Source: Chryseobacterium sp. 39-10 (GTDB lineage: Bacteria; Bacteroidota; Bacteroidia; Flavobacteriales; Weeksellaceae). Taken from it: a stretch of 62,831 nt of DNA. This document shows positions 7,543 through 15,052 of this stretch, in pieces (position 1 is the first letter of the stretch; each line of letters begins with the position of its first letter). A program made the position numbers and the translations under genes. The stretch is taken from the NCBI GenBank assembly GCA_001898255.1, contig MKTK01000034.1, positions 26,247-89,077 on the forward strand, in the 5' to 3' direction. The notes under the pieces were generated by a model that saw only the letters and a list, made by a program, of their open reading frames with translations, had not been told where the DNA came from and did not search any database.

Positions 7543-8229
7543 ATGAAAATTTTAATCATCGAAGACGACACAAGAGTAGCCGAACTTATAAAAAGAGGTT
7601 TGGATGAACAAGGTTTTGAAACCACGCTCGCCTACGACGGACTTTCGGGTAAGAAATTGGCGTTGCAGTATTCTTACGACCTGATGATTACCGATATTAT
7701 TCTGCCCAAAATGGATGGTATCGATGTGTGCAGACAGATTAGGCAAGTCAAACCAGATATGCCCATTATCATGCTTACGGCGTTGGGTACAACGGATGAT
7801 AAAGTGGAAGGTTTTGATGCCGGAGCCGATGATTATCTCGTAAAACCGTTCGAGATGCGGGAATTATTGGCACGTATTCGGGTTTTGCTGAAACGCAACA
7901 CCAAAATGACTAACGGTTCTGGTTTTATCCTGCGCTTTGCCGACCTTGAAATGAATTTGCATACCAAAATTGTGAAGCGTGGTGATAAAGAAATAAGCCT
8001 CACGCCAAAGGAATTTAATCTGTTGGAATACATGCTGCACCATCCGGAACGGGTATTATCGCGGGTGGAAATTGCCGAAAAAGTGTGGGATACCCATTTC
8101 GATACCGGCACCAACTTCATCGATGTTTATATCAACTATCTCCGAAAAAAAATTGACCGGGATTTCGATCAAAAACTCATTCATACCAAATCGGGAATGG
8201 GATTTGTCCTAAAGAGTGATGAGTTATAA
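7543..8229 (+). CDS. OmpR/PhoB-family response regulator
   Basis: Cytoplasmic transcription factor of 228 residues. The receiver domain spans 1-115 with phospho-acceptor Asp51 in the MITDIILPKMDG context, switch Thr79 and Lys101. The winged-helix Trans_reg_C domain runs from about 130 to 225 (SLTPKEFNLLEYMLHHPERVLSR). It pairs with the histidine kinase at 8639, which is separated from it by a four-helix-bundle gene. The last codons (SDEL) fall within the repeat that borders that insertion, so the C-terminus may have been rewritten. Likely targets are the two promoters with four TTCTAA-type repeats in 11-bp phase at 10114 and 13729, by position and OmpR-type geometry (inference). Confidence 0.93.
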   Translation: MKILIIEDDTRVAELIKRGLDEQGFETTLAYDGLSGKKLALQYSYDLMITDIILPKMDGIDVCRQIRQVKPDMPIIMLTALGTTDDKVEGFDAGADDYLVKPFEMRELLARIRVLLKRNTKMTNGSGFILRFADLEMNLHTKIVKRGDKEISLTPKEFNLLEYMLHHPERVLSRVEIAEKVWDTHFDTGTNFIDVYINYLRKKIDRDFDQKLIHTKSGMGFVLKSDEL

Positions 8230-8241
8230 ATGATGAGTTAT
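8214..8241. repeat. Left inverted-repeat arm of the four-helix-bundle cassette
   Basis: GAGTGATGAGTTAT is followed by AATGATGAGTTAT at 8229-8241. The latter 13 bp recur inverted at 8599-8611. The arm covers the end of the response-regulator gene and the ATG of the inserted gene. Confidence 0.75.
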
Positions 8242-8602
8242 GACGGAAAGAAAGTCTATATTGAAAGAAAAATCATTTTTGTTTGCATTGAAAACGGTAA
8301 AATTATACCAATTTCTAGGCGAGGAAAAAAGAGAGTTTATTCTGAGTAAACAATTATTGCGAAGTGGAACTTCTGTTGGCGCAAACATTCGTGAAGCTCA
8401 AAATGCAGAGAGTAAGATGGATTTTATTCATAAACTTGCGATTGCACAAAAAGAATGCGATGAAACCCTATATTGGTTAGAGCTTCTTTACAAAGCAAAT
8501 TACATTTCTGAAGTTGAAATTACGTCTGTTTATTCAGATGCAAATGAATTACTTAAAATGCTTCGAAGTGCTATTCTTACCCTAAAAAACAAACCAAAAT
8601 AA
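8240..8602 (+). CDS. Four-helix bundle protein (S23 / 23S rRNA intervening-sequence protein family)
   Basis: A 120-residue all-helical protein with the family signature at about 40-85 (LLRSGTSVGANIREAQ then KLAIAQKECDETLYWLELL). Such proteins are known from intervening sequences in 23S rRNA genes and as free-standing genes in many Bacteroidota; a relative (Avd) binds RNA in diversity-generating retroelements. The molecular role here is unknown. The gene sits between a response regulator and its kinase, and its start and stop codons both lie inside a 13-bp inverted repeat (8229-8241 and 8599-8611). It therefore looks like an inserted cassette rather than a signalling component. Confidence 0.88.
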   Translation: MTERKSILKEKSFLFALKTVKLYQFLGEEKREFILSKQLLRSGTSVGANIREAQNAESKMDFIHKLAIAQKECDETLYWLELLYKANYISEVEITSVYSDANELLKMLRSAILTLKNKPK

Positions 8603-8626
8603 CTCATCATTCATCACTCATAACTA
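8599..8626. repeat. Right inverted-repeat arm of the four-helix-bundle cassette
   Basis: ATAACTCATCATT (8599-8611) is the exact reverse complement of 8229-8241. The following TCATCACTC/ATAACT continues the match to the left arm with one 7-nt gap. It contains the stop codon of the four-helix-bundle gene. Confidence 0.75.
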
Positions 8627-8638
8627 ATCACTAAAAAC

Positions 8639-10045
8639 GTGACAATCCGCACCCGTATCACCCTTTTATTCACCCTTATCACCGCTACTATTTTAATGGC
8701 GTTTGCGGCTGTGATCTATGTTATCGCTAAGGAAAATAGGGAAAAAGAGTTTTATGCGCTGCTCAAAAAGGAAGCCATTACCAAAGCCAATTTGTTTTTA
8801 AATGCGCAGGTTGATAAAGCCACGTTACAGGACATTTACCACAATAACCGACAGATTTTGAATGAAGTGGAAGTCGCAATATACGATACCGATTTTCATT
8901 TATTGTATCATGATGCGGTGGATATTGATTTTGTGAAGGAAACCCAACCAATGATCAACGAAATTGATCAAAAGAATGAAATTCGTTTTTATCAGAAAAA
9001 ATGGCAGGTTATCGGTTTAAAGTATTATTTTAAAGGGAAAAATTACATTATTACTGCTGCGGCGATTGATCAGTATGGCTACGATAAATTAGACAATTTA
9101 CTAAAGACGATGGTGATTGTTTTCATTATTTCCATCGCATTTCTTTATCTGGCGGGACGTTTTTTCTCGCGAAAAGCATTCGATCCGATTAAGAAAATGA
9201 CGCAACAGGCAGCCGATATTTCCGCGCTGAACCTCGATTTGCGTTTACCGTCCAAGAATAGCAAAGACGAACTTTCGGAATTGGCGAATACCTTTAATGA
9301 AATGTTGGGGCGGTTGGAGAATTCCTTTGATGCCCAAAAACATTTTGTATCCAATATTTCCCACGAACTGCGCACGCCGCTTGCCGCCATTATTACCGAA
9401 TTGGATTGGTCTCTGAGCAAAGACCGATCGACTGCGGAATATAAAAATGCAAGCGAAAATGCGCTCAACGATGCCAAAAAATTAGCCCGATTGTCCAACA
9501 GTTTACTGGATTTGGCGAAAGCAAGTTACGATCCATCAGAAATTGCATTTAAACCTACGCGAATTGATGAGGTTTTATTGGATGCCAGGCAGCAAGTTGT
9601 ACAGGCCAATCCCGATTACAAAATCAATATTCATTTTGAAAATGATTTTGACAACGACCAGCAGATTACCGTGAAAGGGAATGAATATCTGTTAAAAGTT
9701 GCCTTTGTTAATCTTTTTGAAAACGGTTGCAAATTTTCATCCGACAAAAGCAGCACGGTTTCTATTTCTTTCCATACATCCGAAAGTGCGAATCCAAAAT
9801 CTTCCATTCAATACGCTTCATTCATCAAACTTAACTTCAAGGATCACGGCATTGGTATTTCAGAGGATGAACTGCAAAATATCTTTAATCCGTTTTATCG
9901 CGGCAACAATCAATCTTTCGCTGAAGGAAATGGTATCGGACTTCCTCTGACCGAAAAAATTATTGCGTTGCACAAAGGGAGCATCGCTGTGCAGTCGGTA
10001 CCGCATCGCGGAACTGTTTTCTCGGTGGAGTTGCCCTCGTGCTAA
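8639..10045 (+). CDS. Sensor histidine kinase (HAMP-HisKA-HATPase)
   Basis: Inner-membrane sensor kinase of 468 residues. Transmembrane helices lie at about 8-30 and 157-175, flanking a periplasmic sensor of roughly 125 residues. A HAMP domain follows, then the H-box SNISHELRTPL with His242, the N-box NLFENGCKF, G1 DHGIGIS, F-box NPFYRG and G2 GNGIGLPL. It starts with GTG at 8639, 13 bp beyond the cassette arm. It is the probable partner of the OmpR-type regulator at 7543; downstream metal-transport genes suggest that it senses metal or envelope stress, but the ligand is not readable. CusS/CzcS-like kinases share this architecture. Confidence 0.92.
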   Translation: MTIRTRITLLFTLITATILMAFAAVIYVIAKENREKEFYALLKKEAITKANLFLNAQVDKATLQDIYHNNRQILNEVEVAIYDTDFHLLYHDAVDIDFVKETQPMINEIDQKNEIRFYQKKWQVIGLKYYFKGKNYIITAAAIDQYGYDKLDNLLKTMVIVFIISIAFLYLAGRFFSRKAFDPIKKMTQQAADISALNLDLRLPSKNSKDELSELANTFNEMLGRLENSFDAQKHFVSNISHELRTPLAAIITELDWSLSKDRSTAEYKNASENALNDAKKLARLSNSLLDLAKASYDPSEIAFKPTRIDEVLLDARQQVVQANPDYKINIHFENDFDNDQQITVKGNEYLLKVAFVNLFENGCKFSSDKSSTVSISFHTSESANPKSSIQYASFIKLNFKDHGIGISEDELQNIFNPFYRGNNQSFAEGNGIGLPLTEKIIALHKGSIAVQSVPHRGTVFSVELPSC

Positions 10046-10113
10046 ATCAAAATTTTACCGTTGAATCGTATTTTCAAAATTGATTTTGGAAAAATTTCTT
10101 TTAATTCGTACTT

Positions 10114-10183
10114 TTCTAATGAAATTCTAATTTTTTTCTATCGCATCTCTAATACGTGTTGTAAAGCGGGTTTCAGACCTTTG
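10114..10183 (+). promoter_or_regulatory. mgtC-mgtA promoter with four 11-bp-phased TTCTAA repeats
   Basis: Direct repeats begin at 10114 (TTCTAA), 10125 (TTCTAA), 10136 (TTCTAT) and 10147 (CTCTAA), each 11 bp apart. After 23 bp comes GACCTTTG (10176-10183), a variant -7 box. The same architecture with identical spacings recurs at 13729-13798. Hexamer-N5 direct repeats are the classic footprint of OmpR/PhoB-type regulators. Confidence 0.8.
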
Positions 10184-10211
10184 TAATCTGTTTTAATAAA
10201 AGAGAAAAGCA

Positions 10212-10922
10212 ATGGGATTATTGGAATTTACACTAAGAATATTCGCTGCTTTACTATTCGGGGTTGCGATTGGTATTGAACGCCAGTGGCGCCAGAGAAG
10301 TGCCGGATTGCGCACGAATACCTTGGTTTCTTTGGGTTCGGCAGCGTATTTATTAATTTCTGTTTCGATGACGGAAACTGCGGGTGATCCCAGTAGAATT
10401 GCGGCGCAGATTGTTACAGGAATTGGTTTTTTGGGAGCAGGCGTTATCATGAAAGATGGTTTAAGTGTGCAAGGATTGAATACGGCGGCTACAATTTGGT
10501 GCTCAGCAGCGGTAGGTTCTCTTTGTGGTTTGGGGTTGTTTCGCGAAGCCGCCGTAGTTACCGCAGCCGTTATGCTTACGCATCTTTTGCTTCGTCCTTT
10601 GGGACAAAAAGTGAGTTCTTTTACACTGATTAAAACGGCCGCTACACAAATCGATTACTTATTTACCATAAAATGCAAGGTGGCAGCAGAAAATCACATT
10701 AGAGTACTGCTGGTGCAGATGTTAGGCAATGATGAAAAAATACTGTTAAAATCATTGAGCAGTGATGATACCGAGGATATTGATACCGTGGTGATTACCG
10801 CCGTTATTCAATCTTTCAGCCAACAGGATAGTTTGATAGAACGTGCTGCCAGCCGTTTGACTATTGAAGATCAGGTGATAAAAGTGAGTTGGGAAATTAT
10901 AGGGACACAATCAGAATTATAA
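10212..10922 (+). CDS. MgtC/SapB family membrane protein
   Basis: Inner-membrane protein of 236 residues. The N-terminal MgtC domain (about 1-140) has four to five hydrophobic helices and the conserved GIERQWRQRSAGLRTNTLVSLG, RIAAQIVTGIGFLGAG and GLNTAATIWCSAAVG segments. A soluble ACT-like domain follows (about 145-230). MgtC proteins modulate adaptation to low Mg2+ and, in pathogens, survival in macrophages and ATP-synthase activity; they are not themselves proven Mg2+ channels. It lies 22 bp upstream of an mgtA-type ATPase and under the four-repeat promoter, which supports a joint Mg2+-linked operon. Confidence 0.92.
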   Translation: MGLLEFTLRIFAALLFGVAIGIERQWRQRSAGLRTNTLVSLGSAAYLLISVSMTETAGDPSRIAAQIVTGIGFLGAGVIMKDGLSVQGLNTAATIWCSAAVGSLCGLGLFREAAVVTAAVMLTHLLLRPLGQKVSSFTLIKTAATQIDYLFTIKCKVAAENHIRVLLVQMLGNDEKILLKSLSSDDTEDIDTVVITAVIQSFSQQDSLIERAASRLTIEDQVIKVSWEIIGTQSEL

Positions 10923-10944
10923 ATAAAATTAAAAAGCAGAGGCA

Positions 10945-13650
10945 ATGCTAAAACAGAATATTAAAGAACAAAACGGACTGCATTCGGTAGTGAATTCGAC
11001 CGGAATGAACATGGGCACGGTGACCAAACTAAGATCCGCTGCCGAGCAGGATGATAAATTGGTGTATGCGATGCTCGAAACCAGTGAAGAAGGCATCAGC
11101 AACGAAACCGCCGAAGACCGCAGGCAAAAATTTGGCACCAACGAGTTACAGCATCAGAAAGCGCCCAAATGGTATGTGCAGCTTTTGAAGGCATTTGCCA
11201 ATCCCTTTATTTACATTTTGCTGTTTATCGCGGCGATTTCTTTGGTGATCGATGTTTGGCTTGCTACGCCACAAGATCGCGATTATAAAACGGTTGTCGT
11301 GGTTTACATTATGGTTCTGATCAGTGGAATTCTGCGTTTTGTACAGGAATACAGAAGTAATGCCGCTGCCGAAAAGCTCAAAAGCATGGTAAAAACCACC
11401 GCCACGGTGCAGCGGAAATTTCAGGAACGAAAAGAAATCGCTATTGAAGAACTGGTGCCGGGCGATATAATCTACCTTTCCGCCGGTGATATGATTCCTG
11501 CGGATTGCCGCATTGTCCAAAGCAAGGATTTATTCGTAAGCGAAAGCATGCTTACAGGCGAAGCATTACCCGTTGAAAAAGGACATCTTCCAATTCGAGA
11601 TGCTGAAAACAAACAACCAACTGAGCTCAATAATCTTTGTTTCATGGGAACCAATGTGGTGAGTGGATCTGCTACCGCGGTGGTTGTCGCAACGGGCAGT
11701 TATACTTTTTTTGGTAGCATCAGCAAATCTATTGTGGGCGAACGTCCGGAGACCAGTTTTGATAAAGGAATTAATAAGGTCAGCTTTTTACTCATCCGAT
11801 TTATGCTGGTGATGGTTCCGCTCATCTTTTTAATCAATGGTCTATTGAAAGGTGATTGGGGTGAAGCATTACTTTTTGCTATTGCAGTGGCAGTCGGTTT
11901 AACTCCCGAAATGCTACCCATGATTGTGACCGCCAATCTCGCCAAAGGCGCCGTAAATATGAGTAAACATAAGGTGATTGTGAAACGCTTAAACTCCATC
12001 CAAAATATCGGCGCAATGAACATCCTTTGTACCGATAAAACCGGAACATTAACCATGGATAAGATTGTGTTGGAAAAACACCTGAATGTGGATGGTGTAG
12101 AGGATGATGAAGTCTTGAAATGGGCCTACTTGAACAGCTTTCACCAAACCGGATTGCGCAACCTGATGGATAAAGCGGTGTTGGAGCATGTAGAAGTGAA
12201 CGATTACCTGAAAGTGGATGAACAATATGTGAAAGTGGATGAGATTCCTTTCGATTTTCAACGCCGGAGAATGTCGGTGATACTCAAAAAAAATGACGGT
12301 AAACATTTGCTGATTTGTAAAGGCGCGGTGGAAGAAATGCTCGAATTGTGCAGCAGCGCTTTTGATCCGGGTGAAGACCGCACCATCCATATGGAAAGGG
12401 ATAAAGTGGTGCCGATGGATGAAAAAATACGGGAAATCGTAGTCAACACCTCCAAAAAATTAAATGAAGAAGGGCTTCGCGTTTTGTTGGTTGCCATTCG
12501 TGAGTTTGATGGTACACATCCGCTTAATTATACCGTTGAGGACGAAAATCAGATGACCTTAACAGGGTTTATTGGTTTTCTTGATCCCGCAAAACCTTCA
12601 TCAAAACCAGCTATTGAAGCATTGCAAAAATTGGGCATTGGCATCAAAGTGATTACGGGCGACAACGAAACCGTAACGAAGAAAATATGCGGCGATGTCG
12701 GGATTTCTGTACAGCAATTGATTAACGGCAGCGACCTGGAAAAGATGTCCGATGCAGATTTGCAGGAGCAGGTAAACCATGTTTCAGTTTTTGCCAAATT
12801 AAATCCTTTGCAAAAAGTGCGGGTGGTAAAAGCATTGCGTGCTCAAGGGCATACCGTAGGTTTCATGGGCGACGGAATCAACGATGCTGCGGCACTCAAA
12901 GAGGCCGATGTAGGCATTAGTGTAGATACCGCCGTAGACGTTACGAAAGAAAGTGCCGACATCATTTTGCTGGAAAAAGACCTGATGGTGCTTCGAAAAG
13001 GCGTTGTTTACGGCAGAAGAACTTTCGGTAATATCATTAAATATATCAAAATGACGGCCAGCAGCAATTTTGGTAATATGCTCAGCATGCTTGGTGCCAG
13101 TGCATTCTTACCATTTTTACCGATGCTGCCCGTACAGATTTTGGTGCAAAACCTGCTTTATGATATTTCGCAAATATCCATCCCTTGGGACCAAATGGAT
13201 AAAGAATTCATAGAACAACCCAAGAAATGGGATGCCGGAAGCGTGTCTAAATTCATGCTATACATCGGTCCAATAAGTTCGGTATTTGATTTTGTGACAT
13301 TTGCGGTGTTGTTCTTTGTGTTCAAAGCAAATTCACCCGAACACCAGACCTTGTTCCAAACCGGTTGGTTTGTAGAAGGCTTGCTTTCCCAAACGCTGAT
13401 TATCCATATGATCCGTACACGAAAAATACCTTTTATACAAAGTTGGGCTGCCAAACCGGTGGTAGCACTCACTTCACTCATTATGGTAATCGGAATTTTG
13501 ATACCGTTTTCACCTTTTGCCAGTATGCTGAAAACGCAACCTCTGCCAATGAGTTATTTCCCTTGGTTAATCGGGATATTAACAGGATATTGTTTCCTTA
13601 CGCAATGGGTAAAAAACTGGTTTATCAAAAAATTTAATACGTGGTTGTAA
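10945..13650 (+). CDS. mgtA: Mg2+-importing P-type ATPase (MgtA/MgtB type)
   Basis: P3B-type ATPase of 901 residues, inner membrane, predicted to drive Mg2+ uptake with ATP. It has the N-terminal cation-ATPase domain (about 40-110), the actuator loop LTGEALPVEK, the phosphorylation motif DKTGT with Asp364, the hinge GDGINDAAALKEADVGISVD, and ten predicted transmembrane helices, the last ones within about 695-895. Length and motifs match MgtA/MgtB rather than Ca2+ or K+ pumps. It is cotranscribed with mgtC and closed by a strong terminator. The shared promoter motif with the efflux operon downstream implies control by something other than, or additional to, a Mg2+ riboswitch; I see no leader riboswitch. 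Confidence 0.93.
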   Translation: MLKQNIKEQNGLHSVVNSTGMNMGTVTKLRSAAEQDDKLVYAMLETSEEGISNETAEDRRQKFGTNELQHQKAPKWYVQLLKAFANPFIYILLFIAAISLVIDVWLATPQDRDYKTVVVVYIMVLISGILRFVQEYRSNAAAEKLKSMVKTTATVQRKFQERKEIAIEELVPGDIIYLSAGDMIPADCRIVQSKDLFVSESMLTGEALPVEKGHLPIRDAENKQPTELNNLCFMGTNVVSGSATAVVVATGSYTFFGSISKSIVGERPETSFDKGINKVSFLLIRFMLVMVPLIFLINGLLKGDWGEALLFAIAVAVGLTPEMLPMIVTANLAKGAVNMSKHKVIVKRLNSIQNIGAMNILCTDKTGTLTMDKIVLEKHLNVDGVEDDEVLKWAYLNSFHQTGLRNLMDKAVLEHVEVNDYLKVDEQYVKVDEIPFDFQRRRMSVILKKNDGKHLLICKGAVEEMLELCSSAFDPGEDRTIHMERDKVVPMDEKIREIVVNTSKKLNEEGLRVLLVAIREFDGTHPLNYTVEDENQMTLTGFIGFLDPAKPSSKPAIEALQKLGIGIKVITGDNETVTKKICGDVGISVQQLINGSDLEKMSDADLQEQVNHVSVFAKLNPLQKVRVVKALRAQGHTVGFMGDGINDAAALKEADVGISVDTAVDVTKESADIILLEKDLMVLRKGVVYGRRTFGNIIKYIKMTASSNFGNMLSMLGASAFLPFLPMLPVQILVQNLLYDISQISIPWDQMDKEFIEQPKKWDAGSVSKFMLYIGPISSVFDFVTFAVLFFVFKANSPEHQTLFQTGWFVEGLLSQTLIIHMIRTRKIPFIQSWAAKPVVALTSLIMVIGILIPFSPFASMLKTQPLPMSYFPWLIGILTGYCFLTQWVKNWFIKKFNTWL

Positions 13651-13673
13651 CTGTATAGCCAGTTTATAATAAT

Positions 13674-13717
13674 AAACAGGGATGGAATGAACATATTTCA
13701 TCCCTGTTTTGTTTTTA
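13674..13717 (+). terminator. Terminator of the mgtC-mgtA operon
   Basis: AAACAGGGATG / CATCCCTGTTT 11-bp perfect stem with a 14-nt loop, followed by a T-rich tail. Confidence 0.88.
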
Positions 13718-13728
13718 AACAGTACGTT

Positions 13729-13798
13729 TTCTAAGAAAATTCTAATTTTTTTCTGTGGGTTTTCTAACGGTAAAAAGGCCGTAGTCTGCTGACCTTTG
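13729..13798 (+). promoter_or_regulatory. Promoter of the czc-like operon with four 11-bp-phased TTCTAA repeats
   Basis: Repeats begin at 13729 (TTCTAA), 13740 (TTCTAA), 13751 (TTCTGT) and 13762 (TTCTAA). After exactly 23 bp comes GACCTTTG (13791-13798). Number, phase, spacing and the -7 variant equal those at 10114-10183. Confidence 0.8.
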
Positions 13799-13862
13799 CC
13801 GCATCTTCTGAAAAGGAAACAGAAGATTGAAATTTTAAACATAATCAAACTCATAATAAACT

Positions 13863-15017
13863 ATGATGATGACAATCAAAACCCGCAAAGTTAGTAGCAC
13901 TACAATCCTCTTTTTATTGCTCACCACAATGTCTTCGTACCTGTTTTATTCCTGCAATAATGCGAAAGAAGATAGTCGAGAAAACACACCAAACTACACC
14001 ATAAAAGGCGATACCGTTGTGTTAACTAAAAACACAAATATAATATCGAGTTTGAAATTCAGCACCATTGACGAGCAGAATTTTAGAAGGGAAATGACTA
14101 CTGCAGGCACGGTCAGAACCATTCCGAATGCTTATGCCGAAATCGCACCGCCTTTTGCCGGGAGAGTGTTGAAATCGTATGTGAAATTAGGACAAAAAGT
14201 AGTTCCCGGCTCTCCCATATTTGAAATCAGTTCCCCGGATTATTTCAATATCCAAAAGGATTATTTTGATGCCAAGCAGGAATTTCGCCAGGCCGAACTG
14301 AAGCTGAAACGCCAGCAGGATTTGCTGAAACACGGTGTAGGCGTACAACGGGAACTCGAAGAAGCCGAAACAGAATTTTTGACAAAAAAAACAGCACTTT
14401 CAAATGCATCAGCTGCCCTGCAAACTTTTAGGATGGACGCCGGTAGTGTGGTATTGGGACAGCCGCTGATTGTCCGCTCTCCCATAAAAGGCGAAATAGT
14501 AGATAACACTATCGTATTGGGCCAATACGTGAAAGACGATGCCCCGGCCATTGTTAAGGTGGCAGAACTGTCCAAAGTGTGGATTGTAGGACAGGTCAAG
14601 GAAAAAGATATTCGCTTCATACACGAGCTGGATGAGGTCGAGGTAAAAGTGATGGCGTTCCCCAACCGTACGATTAAAGGAAAAGTTTACCACGTTAACG
14701 AAATCGTGAATGAAGATACCCGAAGCGTGGAAGTATTGGTAGAATGTGAAAACCCCAACCACGATTTGAAGCCGGGTATGTACGTTACAGTTCTGTTCAA
14801 AGACACGCCCGAACGCACCATATTGGTTCCGTCCAAATCTGTATTCCAACAAGAGGACAAACAATTTGTGTTTGTAAAAATTGACGATACCCGTTTTGAG
14901 AAAAGACAGATTGAAACTGCCGGAACATCCAACGGAAGCGTAGTCGTTACGTCAGGCTTGAAGACGGGGGAAATTATCGTATCAGAGGGAGGTTCCTTAA
15001 TGGTTAGAAATTATTAA
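13863..15017 (+). CDS. CzcB/CusB-type periplasmic adaptor (membrane fusion protein)
   Basis: Periplasmic adaptor of a tripartite heavy-metal RND pump, 384 residues. An N-terminal hydrophobic signal ends at a lipobox-like FYSC (Cys about 31), so it is probably a lipoprotein. The biotinyl-lipoyl-like hairpin is split around a coiled coil at about 130-185 (SPDYFNIQKDYFDAKQEF onward), followed by the barrel and membrane-proximal domains (PGMYVTVLF, ILVPSKSVFQ). Three ATG codons in a row open the frame; the first is taken. It is the first gene of a four-gene operon under the 11-bp-repeat promoter. Confidence 0.9.
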   Translation: MMMTIKTRKVSSTTILFLLLTTMSSYLFYSCNNAKEDSRENTPNYTIKGDTVVLTKNTNIISSLKFSTIDEQNFRREMTTAGTVRTIPNAYAEIAPPFAGRVLKSYVKLGQKVVPGSPIFEISSPDYFNIQKDYFDAKQEFRQAELKLKRQQDLLKHGVGVQRELEEAETEFLTKKTALSNASAALQTFRMDAGSVVLGQPLIVRSPIKGEIVDNTIVLGQYVKDDAPAIVKVAELSKVWIVGQVKEKDIRFIHELDEVEVKVMAFPNRTIKGKVYHVNEIVNEDTRSVEVLVECENPNHDLKPGMYVTVLFKDTPERTILVPSKSVFQQEDKQFVFVKIDDTRFEKRQIETAGTSNGSVVVTSGLKTGEIIVSEGGSLMVRNY

Positions 15018-15052
15018 CAGCAGGCGAAAATCACGCTAAACAATCGAAAAAA

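Noticed and set aside
10053..10211. A Mg2+ riboswitch upstream of mgtC-mgtA
   Set aside because: The predicted leader after the -7 box is under 30 nt, too short for a known Mg2+ riboswitch, and no such structure is visible.
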